Origin: Mesorhizobium sp. WSM4311
Lineage (GTDB): Bacteria; Pseudomonadota; Alphaproteobacteria; Rhizobiales; Rhizobiaceae
DNA length: 64,000 nucleotides
Direction: 5' to 3'
NCBI RefSeq assembly: GCF_002295115.1
Contig: NZ_NSFV01000004.1
Span: 62,001 to 126,000 of the forward strand
The first letter of the stretch is position 1. Every line of letters starts with the position of its first letter. Made by a program: the position numbers and the translations under genes. Shown here piece by piece: positions 52,497 through 63,874 of the stretch. A model generated the notes under the pieces. The model had not been told where the DNA came from. It saw only the letters and a list, made by a program, of their open reading frames with translations, and ran no database searches.

Positions 52497-54644
52497 TCAG
52501 GCGGCGTCTTCTTCGCCTTCGGCCTTCTTGTCGCGCACGATTTCCTTGCCGGTGGCCTGGTCGACGACCTTCATCGACAGGCGGACCTTGCCGCGCTCGT
52601 CGAAGCCCATCAGCTTGACCCAGACCTTGTCGCCTTCCTTGACGACGTCGGAGGTCTTGGCGACGCGCTCGTTGGCGAGCTGCGAGATGTGGACGAGGCC
52701 ATCACGCGGACCGAAGAAGTTGACGAAGGCGCCGAAGTCGGCGGTCTTGACGACCGTGCCTTCGTAGATTTCGCCGACTTCCGGCTCGGCGACGATGGTG
52801 TGGATCCACTTCTTCGCCGCTTCGATCTCCTTGGCGTTCGAAGAAGCGATCTTCACCGTGCCGTCGTCCTCGATGTTGATCTTGGCGCCGGTCTTCTCGA
52901 CGATCTCGCGGATGACTTTGCCGCCCGAACCGATGACGTCGCGGATCTTGTCGGTCGGGATGTGCATGACCTCGATGCGCGGCGCGAATTCGCCGAGTTC
53001 GGGGCGGGCGCCAGTCAGGGCATGAGCCATTTCGCCGAGGATATGCTGGCGGCCGTCCTTGGCCTGATCCAGCGCGATCTTCATGATCTCCTCGGTGATG
53101 CCCTCGATCTTGATGTCCATCTGCAGCGAGGTGATGCCGTTGGCGGTGCCGGCGACCTTGAAGTCCATGTCGCCGAGGTGATCCTCGTCGCCCAGGATGT
53201 CGGAAAGCACGGCGAAGCGCTCGCCTTCCTTGATCAGGCCCATGGCGATACCGGCAACCGGCTTGGCCAGCGGCACGCCGGCATCCATCAGCGCCAGCGA
53301 GGTGCCACAGACGGTGGCCATCGAGGACGAGCCGTTGGACTCGGTGATCTCCGAGACGACGCGCAGCGTGTAGGGGAACTGGTCAGCGCTCGGCAGCATC
53401 GGACGGATGGCGCGCCAGGCGAGCTTGCCGTGGCCGATTTCGCGGCGGCCCGGCGAACCCATGCGGCCGGTCTCACCGACGGAATAGGGAGGGAAGTTGT
53501 AGTGAAGGAGGAACTTCTCCTTGTACATGCCGGTCAGCGAATCGACATACTGCTCGTCTTCGCCGGTGCCGAGCGTGGCAACGACCAGCGCCTGGGTCTC
53601 GCCACGGGTGAACAGCGCCGAACCATGGGTGCGCGGCAGGACGCCGACTTCGGAAACGATCTTGCGGACCGTCTTCAGGTCGCGGCCATCGATGCGCGAG
53701 CCGGTGTCGAGGATGTTCCAGCGCACGACCTTGGCCTGCAGTTCCTTGAACACCGAGCCGATCTGCTCGGAGGTGTACTTGGCCTCTTCGCCTTCGGCCG
53801 GAGCAAAGGCTGCCTTGACCTTCGCCTTGACGGCGTCGACGGCGGCATAGCGCTGCTGCTTGTCGGTAATCTTGTAAGCCTCACGAAGCTCGTCGCCGAC
53901 GATCTTCAGCATCTCGGCTTCGAGCGCGGAATAATCCGGCGCGGTGAAGTCGCGTGGCTCCTTGGCGGCAACTTCGGCCAGCTTGATGATGGCGTCGATG
54001 ACGGGCTGGAAGCCCTTGTGGCCGAACATGACAGCGCCGAGCATCAGCTCTTCGCCAAGTTCCTTGGCTTCCGACTCAACCATCAGCACGGCGTCGGCGG
54101 TGCCGGCGACGACGAGGTCGAGCTTGGATTCCTGCATTTCGTCGATGTGCGGGTTGAGGACGTATTCGCCGTTGATGTAGCCGACGCGCGCACCGCCGAC
54201 CGGGCCCATGAAGGGAACGCCCGACAGGGTCAGAGCGGCCGAGGTGGCTACGATCGACAGGATGTCCGGATCATTCTCGAGGTCATGCTGGACGACCGTG
54301 ACGACGATCTGCGTGTCGTTCTTGTAGCCGTCGGCGAAGAGCGGACGGATCGGGCGGTCGATGAGGCGCGAAACCAGCGTTTCCTTTTCGCTCGGACGGC
54401 CTTCCCGCTTGAAATAGCCGCCCGGGATCTTGCCGGCGGCATAGGTCTTTTCCTGGTAGTTGACGGTCAGCGGAAAGAAATCGAGGCCAGGCTTGGGCTC
54501 CTTCATCGAAACGACGGTGGCCAGAACCTTGGTCTCGCCGTAGGTGGCGAGCACAGCGCCGTCAGCCTGACGGGCGATCTTGCCGGTTTCGAGGATGAGC
54601 GGGCGACCGCCCCATTCGATTTCCACTTTGTGCTGATTGAACAT
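52497..54644 (-). CDS. pnp: Polynucleotide phosphorylase
   Basis: A 715-residue protein from ATG 54644 (AAAGGA ribosome site); the frame stays open upstream, but the conserved start is [20 protein letters not shown]. Two RNase PH domains (~1-215 and ~310-540), KH domain ([17 protein letters not shown]) and S1 domain ([19 protein letters not shown]). It is a 3'-5' phosphorolytic exoribonuclease of the degradosome. Downstream of rpsO, as in most proteobacteria. Confidence 0.97.
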   Translation of the reverse strand: MFNQHKVEIEWGGRPLILETGKIARQADGAVLATYGETKVLATVVSMKEPKPGLDFFPLTVNYQEKTYAAGKIPGGYFKREGRPSEKETLVSRLIDRPIRPLFADGYKNDTQIVVTVVQHDLENDPDILSIVATSAALTLSGVPFMGPVGGARVGYINGEYVLNPHIDEMQESKLDLVVAGTADAVLMVESEAKELGEELMLGAVMFGHKGFQPVIDAIIKLAEVAAKEPRDFTAPDYSALEAEMLKIVGDELREAYKITDKQQRYAAVDAVKAKVKAAFAPAEGEEAKYTSEQIGSVFKELQAKVVRWNILDTGSRIDGRDLKTVRKIVSEVGVLPRTHGSALFTRGETQALVVATLGTGEDEQYVDSLTGMYKEKFLLHYNFPPYSVGETGRMGSPGRREIGHGKLAWRAIRPMLPSADQFPYTLRVVSEITESNGSSSMATVCGTSLALMDAGVPLAKPVAGIAMGLIKEGERFAVLSDILGDEDHLGDMDFKVAGTANGITSLQMDIKIEGITEEIMKIALDQAKDGRQHILGEMAHALTGARPELGEFAPRIEVMHIPTDKIRDVIGSGGKVIREIVEKTGAKINIEDDGTVKIASSNAKEIEAAKKWIHTIVAEPEVGEIYEGTVVKTADFGAFVNFFGPRDGLVHISQLANERVAKTSDVVKEGDKVWVKLMGFDERGKVRLSMKVVDQATGKEIVRDKKAEGEEDAA

Positions 54645-55052
54645 GTCTTGTCCTTTGTATGAGGAAGGGCCGCGCCGTTTCAGCGTGCGCGGGTGCCCTT
54701 TCTTCTGGCTTCCTTTCTCGGGCAGCCACGGGCAAGACAACGGGAGGCTCGGGTCTGTCGGCACGGTGGCCATACGAGCGTCCTGCAATCCTGCCCCATG
54801 ACCGTCCATGGGCGGCTCCGAGTGGCCCTCTGCACGCTCGAAGCCGGATATGGCCAATCGATCGATCGGCCTGCGCATGACCCCGAAACCCACGGCTTAC
54901 GGAACGCGTCATGCGCAATTCAACTTTTCGGAGCGTCCGTCCGGCATCCCGATGGGCTGCGCGGCGCTCCAGTCCTGCATTCGAGATCGGATTGGTCCGG
55001 TGCTCGAATGCGCGACCGGCGGACTCCTTGAGGGAGCCCGCCGGTCAATTCG
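54645..55052. other. rpsO-pnp spacer
   Basis: 408 bp without a credible gene. It holds the hairpin behind rpsO (55014-55046) and presumably the pnp promoter and leader. I see no RNase III-type long stem of the kind that autoregulates E. coli pnp. Confidence 0.5.
55014..55046 (-). terminator. Hairpin behind rpsO
   Basis: 14-bp arms (GACCGGCGGACTCC / GGAGCCCGCCGGTC) with one mismatch and loop TTGAG, 6 bp after the rpsO stop. There is no T-tract on the minus strand, so it is either a weak terminator or a 3'-end stabilising stem. Confidence 0.5.
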
Positions 55053-55322
55053 TCAACGGCGCAGACCGAGCTTCTCGATCAGTGTCTGATAGCGCGCGTC
55101 GTCCTTGCGCTTGAGGTAATCAAGCAGGCTGCGGCGCTGGGACACGAGAGCGAGCAGACCACGGCGGGAATGGTTATCCTTCTTGTGGTCCTTGAAATGG
55201 TCGGTCAGGTTCTTGATGCGCTCGGAAAGGATGGCCACCTGGACTTCCGGAGACCCGGTATCGCCCTTGGCGGTCGCGAATTCACCCATCAATTCCTTCT
55301 TGCGCTCGGCAGTAATCGACAT
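55053..55322 (-). CDS. rpsO: Ribosomal protein S15
   Basis: An 89-residue protein from ATG 55322: [20 protein letters not shown] at the start, then [16 protein letters not shown] and [20 protein letters not shown], the full S15 pattern. It binds 16S rRNA helix 20-22. Upstream partner of pnp. Confidence 0.97.
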   Translation of the reverse strand: MSITAERKKELMGEFATAKGDTGSPEVQVAILSERIKNLTDHFKDHKKDNHSRRGLLALVSQRRSLLDYLKRKDDARYQTLIEKLGLRR

Positions 55323-55505
55323 CGTGTTTTTCCTTATCTGTTTGAGGAAACGGGTCGCCCTCAGCCGGGATGTCGTCCAGCAGGGGCCGGTGCAAGCAAA
55401 GCGTCGTGGCGCTATGCTGCGGCGCATATAGTGCAATTCCCGGCAAAACACCAGCCCAATTCACCAAGCCGGCTTTTCAGCCCCAAATGCCCGGTTTTAT
55501 CGGCG

Positions 55506-56600
55506 TCAGAGCCATTTCTTCCATTTGAAGAAGGCAATCAAGCCGACCGCGACAAGCAGCATGAAGACGAGTGCCGCCGGATAGCCATAGTAAGACCGCA
55601 GCTCCGGCATGTTCCATGGCGAGGTATCGGGACTGAAATTCATGCCCCAGACGCCGACCAGGAAGGTGAGCGGCATGAAGATGACCGAGACGATGGTGAG
55701 ATAGCTGATGACGTCGTTGGTGCGCGCCTGGCTCAGCGACAGATGCATCTCGATCAGCCCGGTCAGCATGTCGCGCTGGGTCTCGACCAGTTCGATCAGC
55801 CTGAGTGAGTGGTCGAGCGTGTCATTGAGGAAGACCTTGGTCTCGGCTCCAACATAGGGCACGTCGTTGCGGATCAGCGTCGCCAATGCATCGCGCATCG
55901 GCCACAGCACGCCCTTCAGCACGTTGGCGTCGCGCCGCAATTCGTGCAGTTGCCGCATCTGATGCTTGTGCGGCGAATGCAGCATCTCATCCTCGATGCC
56001 GTCGACCAGGTCGCCGGCCGCCTCGATCGGCGGGAAATAGCTGTCGACGATGGCGTCGATCAACGCGTAGGCCAGATAGTCGGCGCCGCGCGTGCGCAAG
56101 CGGTTGGGCGCCGAACTCTCGATGCGCTTGCGCACCGGGTCGAACGGATCGCCCTCGCGCTCCTGAAAAGTGACGACGAAGTTCTCTCCGACGAAGACGG
56201 CGATCTGCTCGTAGCGATGCGCGGTGACATCGTCGATCATGCGCACGACGACGAAGGCATGATCCTCGAAGAAGTCGACCTTGGGCCGCTGGCCGGTGTT
56301 GACGACATCCTCCAGCGCCAGCGGATGCAGGCTGAAGATGCGGCCGATCTCCTTGATCAGCTGGATGTTGGCGAGGCCGGTGCAGTCGAGCCAGATCACC
56401 GGCCATTTGTGGCAATTGGCCTCGACATCGTCGATGCTGGCATTGTCGATGGTCTTGAACTTCTGCGGCGAGATCAAGGTCAGCCGCAATTCGGAGCGTC
56501 GCGCCGCCGGATCGGCGATCAGCGTGCCCGGCGAAGCGCCTACCGGCGGCCGCCTCATCTTTACAGGCGCCCGCTTCTTCACCGCCTCGGCCTTTGCCAT
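55506..56600 (-). CDS. CorA-family magnesium/divalent cation channel
   Basis: A 364-residue protein: a large cytoplasmic N-domain (~40-290), then two C-terminal membrane helices with the signature GVWGMNFSPD between them and a KWKKWL tail. The N-terminal ~35 residues are basic and extra to the core. It mediates Mg2+ (possibly Co2+/Ni2+) uptake. Single gene between rpsO and truB. Confidence 0.92.
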   Translation of the reverse strand: MAKAEAVKKRAPVKMRRPPVGASPGTLIADPAARRSELRLTLISPQKFKTIDNASIDDVEANCHKWPVIWLDCTGLANIQLIKEIGRIFSLHPLALEDVVNTGQRPKVDFFEDHAFVVVRMIDDVTAHRYEQIAVFVGENFVVTFQEREGDPFDPVRKRIESSAPNRLRTRGADYLAYALIDAIVDSYFPPIEAAGDLVDGIEDEMLHSPHKHQMRQLHELRRDANVLKGVLWPMRDALATLIRNDVPYVGAETKVFLNDTLDHSLRLIELVETQRDMLTGLIEMHLSLSQARTNDVISYLTIVSVIFMPLTFLVGVWGMNFSPDTSPWNMPELRSYYGYPAALVFMLLVAVGLIAFFKWKKWL

Positions 56601-56644
56601 GTGCCCCTCGAGCGTAGAGTCGATGTGAAGTTAGCCGAGAGCCG

Positions 56645-57622
56645 TCAACCGGCAAAGACCCGCTTGGGCTTGAACATGCCTTGTTCGATCGCGCCGATGG
56701 CCACCAGCTTGCCGCGAGCCGTCGCGCAGGCTTCCTCGGCCTCGACAGGCGCATCGCGGCCGCGAATGATGACCGGATTGCCGAGGCGGATCTTGGTCGC
56801 CGCATCGTCGCTGATGGCGATCTGCGGCAGGCAGTCGAGAGCCGCCGACGTGTCGACAAGAAGCGCGTCGATCGCGCCGAAGTCCACCGGCACGTCAATC
56901 GCATCGGCGTCGTCGGCAGGCTCCGGCTTGTCCTCGCCTTGCACACCGAAACGGGCCGCTTCCAGCTCGGCGATGGTGACGAAATCCTCCGATGTAAACG
57001 GCTCGACCTCGACCCGGCGCAAATTGCTGATATGGCCGAAGCAGCCGAGATCTCGGCCCATGTCACGGGCCAGGGAACGCACATAGGTGCCCTTGCCGCA
57101 TTCGACCTCGAAAACGGTATGGTCGGCGTGGTGTTCGACCACGTCGAGGCGGCCGATCTCGATCTCGCGCGCGGGAATATCGACTGTCTCACCTTCGCGG
57201 GCGAGGTCGTAGGCGCGTTCGCCCGCGATCTTGATGGCCGAAAATTGCGGCGGCGTCTGCATGATGACGCCGGTGTATTTCGGCAGCAGCGCCTTGACCT
57301 CGGTCTCCGCCGGACGCAGGTCTGAACTCTTCGTCACCGGTCCTTCAAGGTCGTCGGTCGAGCGCTCCTGCCCCCAGGCGACGGTGAAGCGGTAGATCTT
57401 GGCGCCATCCTGCACATAGGGGACGGTCTTGGTGGCTTCACCGAGCGCGATCGGCAGCATGCCGGAGGCCAACGGATCGAGCGTGCCGGCATGACCGGCC
57501 TTTTCCGCCTGGAACAGCCATTTGATCTTGGACACGGCCTCGGTCGAGCCCATGCCCACGGGCTTGTCCAGCACCACCCAGCCGGAGACCGGCCGGCCCT
57601 TCTTCTCGCCGCGGCGCCCCAT
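56645..57622 (-). CDS. truB: tRNA pseudouridine-55 synthase TruB
   Basis: A 325-residue protein. Catalytic Asp in [15 protein letters not shown], plus [13 protein letters not shown] at the start and [14 protein letters not shown]. It carries a small acidic insert (~225-245, [14 protein letters not shown]) before the C-terminal PUA-like part. It converts U55 of tRNAs. Its start shares one base with the rbfA stop. Confidence 0.95.
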   Translation of the reverse strand: MGRRGEKKGRPVSGWVVLDKPVGMGSTEAVSKIKWLFQAEKAGHAGTLDPLASGMLPIALGEATKTVPYVQDGAKIYRFTVAWGQERSTDDLEGPVTKSSDLRPAETEVKALLPKYTGVIMQTPPQFSAIKIAGERAYDLAREGETVDIPAREIEIGRLDVVEHHADHTVFEVECGKGTYVRSLARDMGRDLGCFGHISNLRRVEVEPFTSEDFVTIAELEAARFGVQGEDKPEPADDADAIDVPVDFGAIDALLVDTSAALDCLPQIAISDDAATKIRLGNPVIIRGRDAPVEAEEACATARGKLVAIGAIEQGMFKPKRVFAG

Positions 57623-58077
57623 TATTCGCTGTCCCTGTCGTCTTTGGCCTTGTCGTCTCTGGCCCTGTCGTCTCTGGTCTTGTCGTCGTCCGCATCGAGA
57701 TCGCGCGCCACTTCAGGCGACTTCAGCAGATCGTTGATCCTGGCGAAATTGTCGAAGGAGGTGTCGAGCTTGAAGCGGAACTCCGGCATGAACTTCATCT
57801 GCCGCAGAGCGCCGGAGACACGGCCGCGGACGAATTTCGCATGCCTGTTCAACGCCTCCACAACAGCATTCGCGTCCTTGGCGCCAAGCGGCGAAACGAA
57901 AGCGGTGGCAACCCTCAGGTCGGGCGACATGCGCACTTCCGAGACCGACACAACGGTATTTTCGATCAGCGGATCGATGATCTCCCCGCGCTGCAACGTT
58001 TCGGACAGCGCGTGGCGCACCTGTTCGGCAACGCGCAGCATACGCTGGGACGGGCTGGATGTGGTTGGACGGGGCAT
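57622..58077 (-). CDS. rbfA: Ribosome-binding factor A
   Basis: A 151-residue protein from ATG 58077 ([20 protein letters not shown]). KH-like RbfA fold ([40 protein letters not shown]), then a highly charged tail of about 20 residues built from repeated xxxDD units. It is a 16S rRNA maturation and cold-adaptation factor. It is the gene after infB, coupled to truB (TAATG). Confidence 0.94.
   Translation of the reverse strand: MPRPTTSSPSQRMLRVAEQVRHALSETLQRGEIIDPLIENTVVSVSEVRMSPDLRVATAFVSPLGAKDANAVVEALNRHAKFVRGRVSGALRQMKFMPEFRFKLDTSFDNFARINDLLKSPEVARDLDADDDKTRDDRARDDKAKDDRDSE
57634..57693 (-). repeat. 15-bp tandem repeats in the rbfA tail
   Basis: Four units with a 15-bp period: cctgtcgtctttggc, cttgtcgtctctggc, cctgtcgtctctggt and a diverged fourth. 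On the coding strand they give [10 protein letters not shown] and KAKDD. Slippage-prone, in-frame. Confidence 0.85.
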
Positions 58078-58200
58078 TTTTCTCAATCCTGAAAGCGTGA
58101 GGCACGGGATAGGACCGTGCCGCATGTCTCATATGTCAACGCATCGGCCTGAAATCGAATTCGGTTTCGAAAAGCACGATGCGCAATTTCACAATAAACT

Positions 58201-58230
58201 CCAGGCGACGGTCTTTCGACCACCGCCTGG
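58201..58230 (-). terminator. Possible terminator after infB
   Basis: 13-nt arms (CCAGGCGACGGTC / GACCACCGCCTGG) with a 2-bp internal mismatch and loop TTTC; on the minus strand GGAGTTTATTGT follows. It is 20 bp past the infB stop and may attenuate rather than end the operon, since rbfA follows. Confidence 0.5.
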
Positions 58231-58250
58231 CATGGACAAGTCACGTGAAC

Positions 58251-60830
58251 TCAGAGCGTCCGGGTCACCATCTCGACGCGGAAGCACTCGATGACGTCGC
58301 CGACGCGCATGTCCTCGTAGTTCTGGAAGGCCATGCCGCACTCCTGGCCGCCGGGGACTTCCGAAACCTCGTCCTTGAAGCGCTTCAGCGTCTTCAGCGT
58401 GCCTTCGTGAATGACGACGTTGTCGCGGATCAGGCGCACGCCCGCGCCACGCTCGACCTTGCCTTCGGTGACACGGCAGCCGGCGATCTTGCCGACCTTG
58501 GTGATGTCGAAGATCTCGAGGATCTCGGCATTGCCGATGAAGGTCTCGCGACGCTCCGGCGACAGCAGGCCCGACAAAGCCGCCTTCACATCATCTACCA
58601 GGTTGTAGATGATCGAGTAGTAGCGGATTTCGATGCCCGCGGCGGCTGCCGCGGCACGTGCCTGTGCGTTGGCACGGACGTTGAAGCCGATGATTGCCGC
58701 ACCAGACGTTTCCGCCAGCGAGACGTCGCTTTCGGTGATGGCGCCGGCGCCAGCATGGACGATGCGCGCACGCACCTCGTCGGTGCCGAGCTTGTCCAAC
58801 GCGGCATTGATCGCCTCGATCGAACCCTGCACGTCACCCTTGATGACCAGCGGGAATTCCTTCAACCCGCTCGTCTGCAACTGCGACATCATCTGTTCGA
58901 GCGAGCCGCGCTGGCCGGCATGCTTGGCCACCGCCTTCTCGCGCGCCAGACGCTGGCGATACTCGGTGATCTCGCGAGCGCGGGCCTCGTTGTTGACCAC
59001 GGCGAAGCGGTCGCCGGCCTGTGGTGTGCCCTGAAGGCCGAGCACCTCGACCGGCATCGCCGGCGGCGCTTCCTTGATCTGCTCGCCGCGATCGTTGACC
59101 AGAGCGCGTACGCGACCCCATTCGTTGCCGGCGACGAGGATGTCGCCCGGCATCAAGGTGCCGGTCTGCACCAGCACGGTGGCGACGGGGCCACGGCCCT
59201 TGTCGAGTTGCGCTTCGATGACGACACCCTCGGCGGTACGGTCCGGATTGGCCTTCAGGTCGAGGATTTCGGCCTGCAGCAGGATCGCCTCCAGCAGCTT
59301 GTCGAGATTGGTGCCCTTGGTCGCCGACACTTCGACGTCAAGCACTTCACCGCCCATCGATTCGACGAAGACCTCATGGCGCAGCAGTTCGGAGCGCACC
59401 TTCTGCGGATCGGCGTCATGCTTGTCGATCTTGTTGATGGCCACGATGATCGGAACGCCGGCGGCCTTGGCATGGCTGATCGATTCGATCGTCTGCGGCA
59501 TGACGCTGTCGTCGGCCGCCACCACCAGGATAGCGATGTCGGTGGCCTGGGCGCCGCGGGCACGCATCGCCGTGAAGGCAGCGTGGCCGGGCGTGTCGAT
59601 GAAGGTGATCTTCTGACCGTTCTTCTCGACCTGATAGGCGCCGATATGCTGGGTGATGCCGCCGGCCTCGCCGGAGACGACATTGGCGTTGCGGATGGCA
59701 TCGAGCAGCGAGGTCTTGCCGTGGTCGACGTGGCCCATGATGGTCACGACCGGCGGACGCGGCACCAGGTCCTCGGCGTTGTCGGCGATGTTGAACAGGC
59801 CTTCCTCGATGTCGGATTCGGCGACGCGGCGGACCGTGTGGCCGAATTCGGTGGCGACCAGTTCGGCCGTGTCGGCGTCGATGACGTCGCCAGGCTTCAG
59901 GATCTGACCCTGCTTCATGAAGAACTTGACCACATCGACCGCACGTTCGGACATGCGCTGCGCCAGTTCCTGGATGGTGATGGTCTCGGGCAGGATCACT
60001 TCGCGCATGACTTTCTCGCGCGGCTCATTGTGCATCGCGCGCTTGAACTTCTCCTGACGGCGACGCATCGACGACAGCGAACGGGCCCGCGCATCCTCGT
60101 CGGAAAGCGCGGAATTCAGCGTCAGCTTGCCACGGCGACGATCTTCCTCGCCCTTGGTCGGCTTGGCCGGACGCGCCACTTCGGGCGTGACCAGGCGACG
60201 CACCGGCGCGCCCGCGCCAGCCCGCTTCGGCTTGACCTCTTCTTCGTCCGCCGTTGCCAGTTCCGCGGCCAGCGGCGCGCGGCGGCGTGCTTCTTCCTCG
60301 GCACGGCGGCGCGATTCGGCCTCGGCCTGCAGCCGTGCCTCTTCCTCGGCCTGGCGGCGTGCGGATTCCTCGCGCTCGCGCTTGCGGCGCTCTTCGTCCT
60401 CGGCCCGGCGCTTGGCTTCCTCGGCGGCGCGCTGACGGTCTTCGACCTCGCGGACCTTGGACCCTTCCAGCGCCCTGCGGCGGGCTTCCATTTCGCTGCG
60501 CGACAGTTCGTTCAGCACCATGCCGCTGCGCTCGACCGGAGCCGGCGGGGCAGGCGGAGGCGCAGCCTTCGGCGCTTCCTGCACGACGGGGGCCGCCGCG
60601 ACCGGCGGCTTCGGCGTGAAGACGGGCACAGGGGCCGCGGCAGCCGGCTCCGGCTTGTCGCCGGGCAGCGAGAATTTGCGCTTCTTGGTCTCGACCACGA
60701 CCGACTTGGTACGGCCATGCGAGAAGTTCTGGCGCACGGTGCCCTGTTCCATGCCGGGGCGCTTCAGCGTCAAGGTCTTCTTAGGTGTAACACTCAACGT
60801 CTTGTCGTCGCCCGATTTCGTATCGCTCAT
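58251..60830 (-). CDS. infB: Translation initiation factor IF-2
   Basis: An 859-residue protein. The N-terminal ~270 residues are an Ala/Pro segment and a long Arg/Glu/Ala-rich helix ([20 protein letters not shown]). It is followed by IF2_N ([20 protein letters not shown]), the G domain with [23 protein letters not shown] and NKIDK, and the two C-terminal barrels. It positions initiator tRNA on the 30S subunit. Its ATG overlaps the ylxR stop (ATGA). Confidence 0.97.
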   Translation of the reverse strand: MSDTKSGDDKTLSVTPKKTLTLKRPGMEQGTVRQNFSHGRTKSVVVETKKRKFSLPGDKPEPAAAAPVPVFTPKPPVAAAPVVQEAPKAAPPPAPPAPVERSGMVLNELSRSEMEARRRALEGSKVREVEDRQRAAEEAKRRAEDEERRKREREESARRQAEEEARLQAEAESRRRAEEEARRRAPLAAELATADEEEVKPKRAGAGAPVRRLVTPEVARPAKPTKGEEDRRRGKLTLNSALSDEDARARSLSSMRRRQEKFKRAMHNEPREKVMREVILPETITIQELAQRMSERAVDVVKFFMKQGQILKPGDVIDADTAELVATEFGHTVRRVAESDIEEGLFNIADNAEDLVPRPPVVTIMGHVDHGKTSLLDAIRNANVVSGEAGGITQHIGAYQVEKNGQKITFIDTPGHAAFTAMRARGAQATDIAILVVAADDSVMPQTIESISHAKAAGVPIIVAINKIDKHDADPQKVRSELLRHEVFVESMGGEVLDVEVSATKGTNLDKLLEAILLQAEILDLKANPDRTAEGVVIEAQLDKGRGPVATVLVQTGTLMPGDILVAGNEWGRVRALVNDRGEQIKEAPPAMPVEVLGLQGTPQAGDRFAVVNNEARAREITEYRQRLAREKAVAKHAGQRGSLEQMMSQLQTSGLKEFPLVIKGDVQGSIEAINAALDKLGTDEVRARIVHAGAGAITESDVSLAETSGAAIIGFNVRANAQARAAAAAAGIEIRYYSIIYNLVDDVKAALSGLLSPERRETFIGNAEILEIFDITKVGKIAGCRVTEGKVERGAGVRLIRDNVVIHEGTLKTLKRFKDEVSEVPGGQECGMAFQNYEDMRVGDVIECFRVEMVTRTL

Positions 60831-61477
60831 TCCATATCCTCTGCGGCCTCATCTTCGTCAGCAACGGCCGCAAGCATTGCCAGATCGTCCGGGGTACCGC
60901 CCCGATACCGGTCGAGCGCAACCATGCGCTTCTGGACCGCCTTACCCGCGTCTCCCGCGAGGACGGCAGCATGTATCACATTTGTACCCCCCAATGCCAA
61001 GCTCAACTCGGCCTCGGAGAAAAGTTTGTAGGCAAGGATGGAAGGGCCGCCGATATGGACGGTCGCCCGCCGCGCCTGGCTGATCTTGCGCACGCCATCG
61101 TCCGACGCTTCGGTCGCGTGGAGCACGAAAAGCGCCAGTCCGCCGCGCACGGCACTCTCAACCTTGGTGGCGCCAAGAGAAATTGCGCCTGCCTTGCGGG
61201 CGAGACCCAACATGCCCAGAGCGGATCTGGAAAGCAGCCCATCGACCATGCCGCCAAGATCCGACGGCACAACCACCTGTGCCTTGAAGGCGCGGGCAAA
61301 AAGGTTCTTGGCCGCCGCCTTCTCAATATGTAGGCGGTCGGCACTCACCCAGCAACCGCGGCCGGGCAGATTTCTCTTGAGATCGGGAACGACGGCCGAA
61401 TCCGGGCCGACGACGAACCGGATCAGTTCATCCGGTTCGGCCTGCTTGCGGGTAACGATGCAGGTGCGATCGTTCAT
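60827..61477 (-). CDS. YlxR-family RNA-binding protein fused to an L7Ae-like domain
   Basis: A 216-residue protein from ATG 61477 ([20 protein letters not shown]); an upstream TTG is possible. The N-terminal YlxR/DUF448 domain (~1-85) has [18 protein letters not shown]. The C-terminal half (~95-200, [20 protein letters not shown]) is an L7Ae-type RNA-binding domain. The fused form is usual in alphaproteobacteria. Between nusA and infB; likely involved in rRNA or tRNA-related RNA binding. Confidence 0.9.
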   Translation of the reverse strand: MNDRTCIVTRKQAEPDELIRFVVGPDSAVVPDLKRNLPGRGCWVSADRLHIEKAAAKNLFARAFKAQVVVPSDLGGMVDGLLSRSALGMLGLARKAGAISLGATKVESAVRGGLALFVLHATEASDDGVRKISQARRATVHIGGPSILAYKLFSEAELSLALGGTNVIHAAVLAGDAGKAVQKRMVALDRYRGGTPDDLAMLAAVADEDEAAEDME

Positions 61478-61515
61478 CTCGTCCAAGGGCGGGTTGTGTG
61501 CGATGCGGTTTCACC

Positions 61516-63111
61516 TCACGCACCAACGGCTTCGTCAGCCGATGCTTCTTCGGCCGCAAGCTCGTCTTCGGAAATCCAGCCGGCCTTGAGACGGGCGTTG
61601 AGCACCATCTGTTCGGCATCGGCGCGCGAAACACCGTGATTGGCCAGCACGCCCGGATAGACCTTGGTCTCGCCGTCCTTGCGTTCCTTCCAACCGGTCA
61701 GGTCGTCGGCGGCATAGCCGGCGAAATCCTCGATCGTCTTCACACCATCCTCACCGAGCGTCACCATCATGGCGGTGGTGATGCCGGGGATTTCGCGCAG
61801 TTCGTCCTTGACGCCCAGCGCCTTGCGCTTCTCGTCGTGCTCGGCCTCGATCTTTTCGAGGTACTCGCGGGCGCGGGTCTGGATTTCGGAAGCGGTGTCG
61901 TCGTCGAAGCCGTCGATCGAGGCGATTTCGCCGGCGTCGACATAGGCGACCTCCTCGACGCTGGTGAAGCCTTCGGAGGCCAGCACCTGGCCGACCATCT
62001 CGTCGACATCGAGGGCTTCCATGAACAGCGCCGAGCGCTCGACGAATTCCTTCTGGCGGCGCTCGGATTCCTCGGCCTCGGTCAGGATGTCGATATCCCA
62101 GCCGGTGAGCTGCGAGGCGAGACGCACGTTCTGGCCGCGGCGGCCGATGGCCAGCGACAGCTGATCGTCGGGAACCACCACTTCGATACGCTCGGCATCC
62201 TCGTCGAGCACGACCTTGGCGACTTCCGCCGGCTGCAGCGCATTGACGATGAAGGAGGCGGCCGAGGGCGACCACGGAATGATGTCGATCTTCTCACCCT
62301 GCAATTCGCCGACGACGGCCTGGACACGGCTGCCGCGCATACCGACGCAGGCGCCGACCGGATCGATCGAACTATCACGCGAGATGACGGCGATCTTGGC
62401 GCGCGAGCCCGGGTCGCGGGCGACCGACTTGATCTCGATGATGCCGTCATAGATTTCCGGCACTTCCATGGTGAACAACTTGGCCATGAACTGCGGATGC
62501 GTACGCGACAGGAAGATCTGCGGGCCGCGCTGCTCGCGGCGCACGTCGTAGACATAGGCGCGGACGCGGTCGCCATATTTGTAGTTTTCGCGCGGAATGA
62601 GCTCGTCGCGGCGGATGATCGCCTCGCCACGGCCGAGATCGACGATGACATTGCCATATTCGACACGCTTGACGGTGCCGTTGACGATCTCGCCGATGCG
62701 GTCCTTGTATTCGTCATACTGGCGGTCGCGCTCGGCCTCGCGCACCTTCTGCACGATGACCTGCTTGGCGGACTGCGCGGCGATGCGGCCGAAATCCATC
62801 GGCGGCAGCTGTTCGGCGATGAAGTCGCCGAGCTGCGCGTCGGGATTGCGCTCGCGAGCCGAGGAAATGGCGATCTGGGTGGCGTAGTCGTCGACCTTTT
62901 CGACCACTTCCATCAGCCGCTGCAGCTTCATTTCGCCGGTGTTCGGGTTGATGTCGGCGCGGATGTTGGTCTCCTGGCCGTAACGCGAACGCGCCGCCTT
63001 CTGGATCGCATCGGCCATGGCGGCGATGACGATCGACTTGTCGATCGACTTTTCACGCGCGACCGCGTCGGCAATCTGCAGCAGTTCAAGTCTATTGGCG
63101 CTTACAACCAT
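61516..63111 (-). CDS. nusA: Transcription termination/antitermination factor NusA
   Basis: A 531-residue protein. N-domain (~1-130, [20 protein letters not shown]), S1 (~135-200), KH1/KH2 (~205-345, [40 protein letters not shown]), then two C-terminal helix-hairpin repeats (~350-510). It binds RNA polymerase in pausing, termination and rRNA antitermination. 49 bp after rimP. Confidence 0.97.
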   Translation of the reverse strand: MVVSANRLELLQIADAVAREKSIDKSIVIAAMADAIQKAARSRYGQETNIRADINPNTGEMKLQRLMEVVEKVDDYATQIAISSARERNPDAQLGDFIAEQLPPMDFGRIAAQSAKQVIVQKVREAERDRQYDEYKDRIGEIVNGTVKRVEYGNVIVDLGRGEAIIRRDELIPRENYKYGDRVRAYVYDVRREQRGPQIFLSRTHPQFMAKLFTMEVPEIYDGIIEIKSVARDPGSRAKIAVISRDSSIDPVGACVGMRGSRVQAVVGELQGEKIDIIPWSPSAASFIVNALQPAEVAKVVLDEDAERIEVVVPDDQLSLAIGRRGQNVRLASQLTGWDIDILTEAEESERRQKEFVERSALFMEALDVDEMVGQVLASEGFTSVEEVAYVDAGEIASIDGFDDDTASEIQTRAREYLEKIEAEHDEKRKALGVKDELREIPGITTAMMVTLGEDGVKTIEDFAGYAADDLTGWKERKDGETKVYPGVLANHGVSRADAEQMVLNARLKAGWISEDELAAEEASADEAVGA

Positions 63112-63160
63112 GTTTTTTCTCCCGAGCCTGTTTGCCGGACTTTTGGGCCCGGCAGCTCAA

Positions 63161-63808
63161 TCAACTTTCCTGTTCGTGTTCTTCCGTGGCGTCCGCTTCC
63201 GCGCCCTCGGGCGCGTCGTCATCCGGTTCGCCGCGGCGTTTCTTGGCTTCCTTGCGCGCCCTGTTGTCCTTCGACAACGCGTCGCGGATGAGATCGTCGG
63301 TCAGGATCAGCCGGGTTTCGGCAATGGCGTCGTAAGGCACACGCACCGTCGGTTCCTCGCCATAGGCCGCCTTGTCGCGCTCGATCAGCACGTCGTTCTC
63401 ACCGGCCTCGGCGATCTTGCCCTTGAAGCGCTTGCGATCCGCGACGATGACCGATGTTTCCATCTTCACCAGATGACCGGTCCAGGTCACGAAATCGGAT
63501 TTGCGCACCAACGGCCGGTCGATGCCGGGCGAAGAGACTTCGAGATGATAGGCCTTTTCGATCGGATCATCGACGTCGAGCGCCGGCGACACCGCGCGGC
63601 TGACCTCTTCGCAATCCTCGACGGTCATGGTGCCGTCCTCGCGTTCGGCCATGATCTGCAGCGTCAGTCCGTTCTGGCCGGACAGATGCACCCGCACGAG
63701 GCGAAAGCCGATGCCGCGCAGCACCGGCTGAACGATCAGCGCAATGCGCGCATCGATGCCGCTTTCGCGGATGATGCGGTCGTCACCTTCGCTTGCCGTT
63801 GCAGTCAT
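63161..63808 (-). CDS. rimP: Ribosome maturation factor RimP
   Basis: A 215-residue protein. The start is taken at ATG 63808 ([10 protein letters not shown]); a TTG directly precedes it. It has an N-terminal alpha/beta domain ([33 protein letters not shown]) and a C-terminal SH3-like domain ([18 protein letters not shown]), then an acidic tail (~185-215). It is needed for 30S maturation. First gene of rimP-nusA-ylxR-infB-rbfA-truB. Confidence 0.94.
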   Translation of the reverse strand: MTATASEGDDRIIRESGIDARIALIVQPVLRGIGFRLVRVHLSGQNGLTLQIMAEREDGTMTVEDCEEVSRAVSPALDVDDPIEKAYHLEVSSPGIDRPLVRKSDFVTWTGHLVKMETSVIVADRKRFKGKIAEAGENDVLIERDKAAYGEEPTVRVPYDAIAETRLILTDDLIRDALSKDNRARKEAKKRRGEPDDDAPEGAEADATEEHEQES

Positions 63809-63844
63809 CAAGTACCTGTCGTTTCGAACCTATCGGCAGGTAAT

Positions 63845-63874
63845 AAAAAAGAGCGGGACCGGGTGGACCCACTC
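63845..63874 (-). terminator. Terminator or attenuator in front of rimP
   Basis: On the minus strand GAGTGGGTCC / GGTCCCGCTC pair (one G-U, one mismatch) around a 4-nt loop and are followed by TTTTTTATT, 37 bp before the rimP ATG. It may end a gene outside the window or attenuate the rimP-nusA operon. Confidence 0.6.

Noticed and set aside
58179..61031. 950-residue open frame antisense to infB
   Set aside because: IF-2 is certain on the minus strand; the opposite frame shows the typical shadow composition.
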